This document shows, in pieces, positions 12,487 through 13,048 of a DNA stretch of 13,048 nt. Position numbers and translations under genes: made by a program. How positions within the stretch are numbered: position 1 is the stretch's first letter; each line of letters opens with the position of its first letter. Under the pieces are notes generated by a model. It was not told the DNA's origin and ran no database searches. It saw nothing but the letters and a program-made list of their open reading frames with translations. Origin of the DNA: JAUVYV01 sp964585535 (lineage in GTDB: Bacteria; Planctomycetota; Phycisphaerae; Sedimentisphaerales; Anaerobacaceae); NCBI GenBank assembly GCA_964585535.1, contig CAZPDW010000056.1:1-13048 (forward strand), in the 5' to 3' direction.

Positions 12487-13048
12487 ATGGCTGAGATACA
12501 CCCGAGTGCGGTGGTAGGCACGGACGCTGAGTTAGCCGATGACGTCGTTGTCGGACCCAACTGCTGTATCGACAGCGGGGCCACAATCGGCGAAGGCACC
12601 GTCCTTGAGGCCAACGTTGTCATCACTGGGGCGGTGAATATAGGTAAAGGCAATCGGTTTTATCCCAACAGCACCGTCGGGAGCAGGCCGCAAATGCTTG
12701 CTCTGTGCCCGGACGACGCAATCGGCGGCATCTCGATAGGAGACAACAATACCATTCGCGAGCAGGTTACAATCCACCCGAGCATGCACCCCGGCGAATT
12801 TACAAAACTGGGCGACGACAATTTGCTTATGGTAGGCGTACATATCGGGCATGACTGCACGCTCGAAGATAAAATTGTGCTGACCAACCTCTGCCAGATA
12901 AGCGGACACTGCAAAATGGAGACCGGCGTCTGGTTCGGTGGAGTGGCTTGTGTGCATCAGTTTGTGACGATAGGGGCGTGGTCTTACGCGGCGGGCCTGG
13001 CCGGGATTAACCGCGACGTGCCGCCCTTTATGATAGTCAGCGGCCATT
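12487..13048 (+). CDS. lpxA: LpxA-like acyl-ACP:UDP-GlcNAc O-acyltransferase (C-terminus beyond right edge)
   Basis: 187 codons are visible from the ATG at 12487 and the frame is open at the edge. LpxA transfers a hydroxyacyl chain from acyl-ACP to the 3-OH of UDP-GlcNAc, the first lipid A step. MAEIHPSAVVG begins a left-handed beta-helix of hexapeptide repeats. Family motifs are IGDNNTIREQVTIH, GDDNLLMVGVHIGHDC (both His, matching E. coli His122 and catalytic His125), SGHCKM (His144 equivalent), VHQF (His160 equivalent) and DVPPF. The usual PQDLKY signature near residue 73 is instead PQMLALCPDD, so two residues that contact substrate in E. coli LpxA (Asp74, Lys76) are replaced. The C-terminal helical domain is outside the window. 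It starts 42 bp after lpxC-fabZ; GGGA lies 7 nt before the ATG. LpxA is favoured by its motifs and position, but a related sugar acyltransferase cannot be excluded. Confidence 0.88.
   Translation, partial: MAEIHPSAVVGTDAELADDVVVGPNCCIDSGATIGEGTVLEANVVITGAVNIGKGNRFYPNSTVGSRPQMLALCPDDAIGGISIGDNNTIREQVTIHPSMHPGEFTKLGDDNLLMVGVHIGHDCTLEDKIVLTNLCQISGHCKMETGVWFGGVACVHQFVTIGAWSYAAGLAGINRDVPPFMIVSGH

Overview
The window most likely comes from a Gram-negative member of the Planctomycetota, probably the Phycisphaerae side. This is inferred from family style, not from a search. The clues are a dockerin-like C-terminal tail on an exported repeat protein, an exported protein opening with an FTYQGRL-type domain followed by tail-fibre-like VGIGT repeats, a fused LpxC-FabZ, and a full outer-membrane/lipid A gene set.

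Left half (1-5009, all minus strand): five consecutive genes for exported proteins, each opening with a Sec-type signal peptide. In transcription order they are a right-handed beta-helix protein (3654-5009), a short GENIGW-repeat protein (3256-3633), an exported Hcp-family tube-like protein (2594-3205), a longer GENIGW-repeat protein with a dockerin-like tail (1835-2488), and a large tail-fibre-like repeat protein that runs off the left edge (1-1725). A strong sigma70-type promoter reading leftward lies at 5150-5178. The beta-helix and Hcp proteins share an almost identical post-signal-peptide motif at the same residue numbers. The two GENIGW genes share a 142-bp stretch with five mismatches and differ by exactly one 111-bp repeat unit.

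Middle (about 5106-5451): a divergent spacer holding the leftward promoter, a possible rightward promoter, and several short tandem repeats.

Right half (5452-13048, all plus strand): dnaB (replicative helicase), then bamA, skp, lpxD, an lpxC-fabZ fusion and lpxA (cut by the right edge). BamA and Skp insert and chaperone outer-membrane proteins. LpxA, LpxC and LpxD make the early lipid A intermediates, and FabZ makes acyl chains from the same hydroxyacyl-ACP pool that LpxA and LpxD use. Spacing is tight: lpxD and lpxC-fabZ overlap by 29 bp, and the other gaps are 42-69 bp, so bamA to lpxA is probably one operon.

The most unusual feature is at the DNA level. The spacers flanking dnaB and bamA, and the dubious start of dnaB, carry degenerate tandem tracts with a 7-nt period but different words at each place. 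One tract contains the bamA start codon. No RNA genes, CRISPR arrays, insertion sequences or integration sites were seen.
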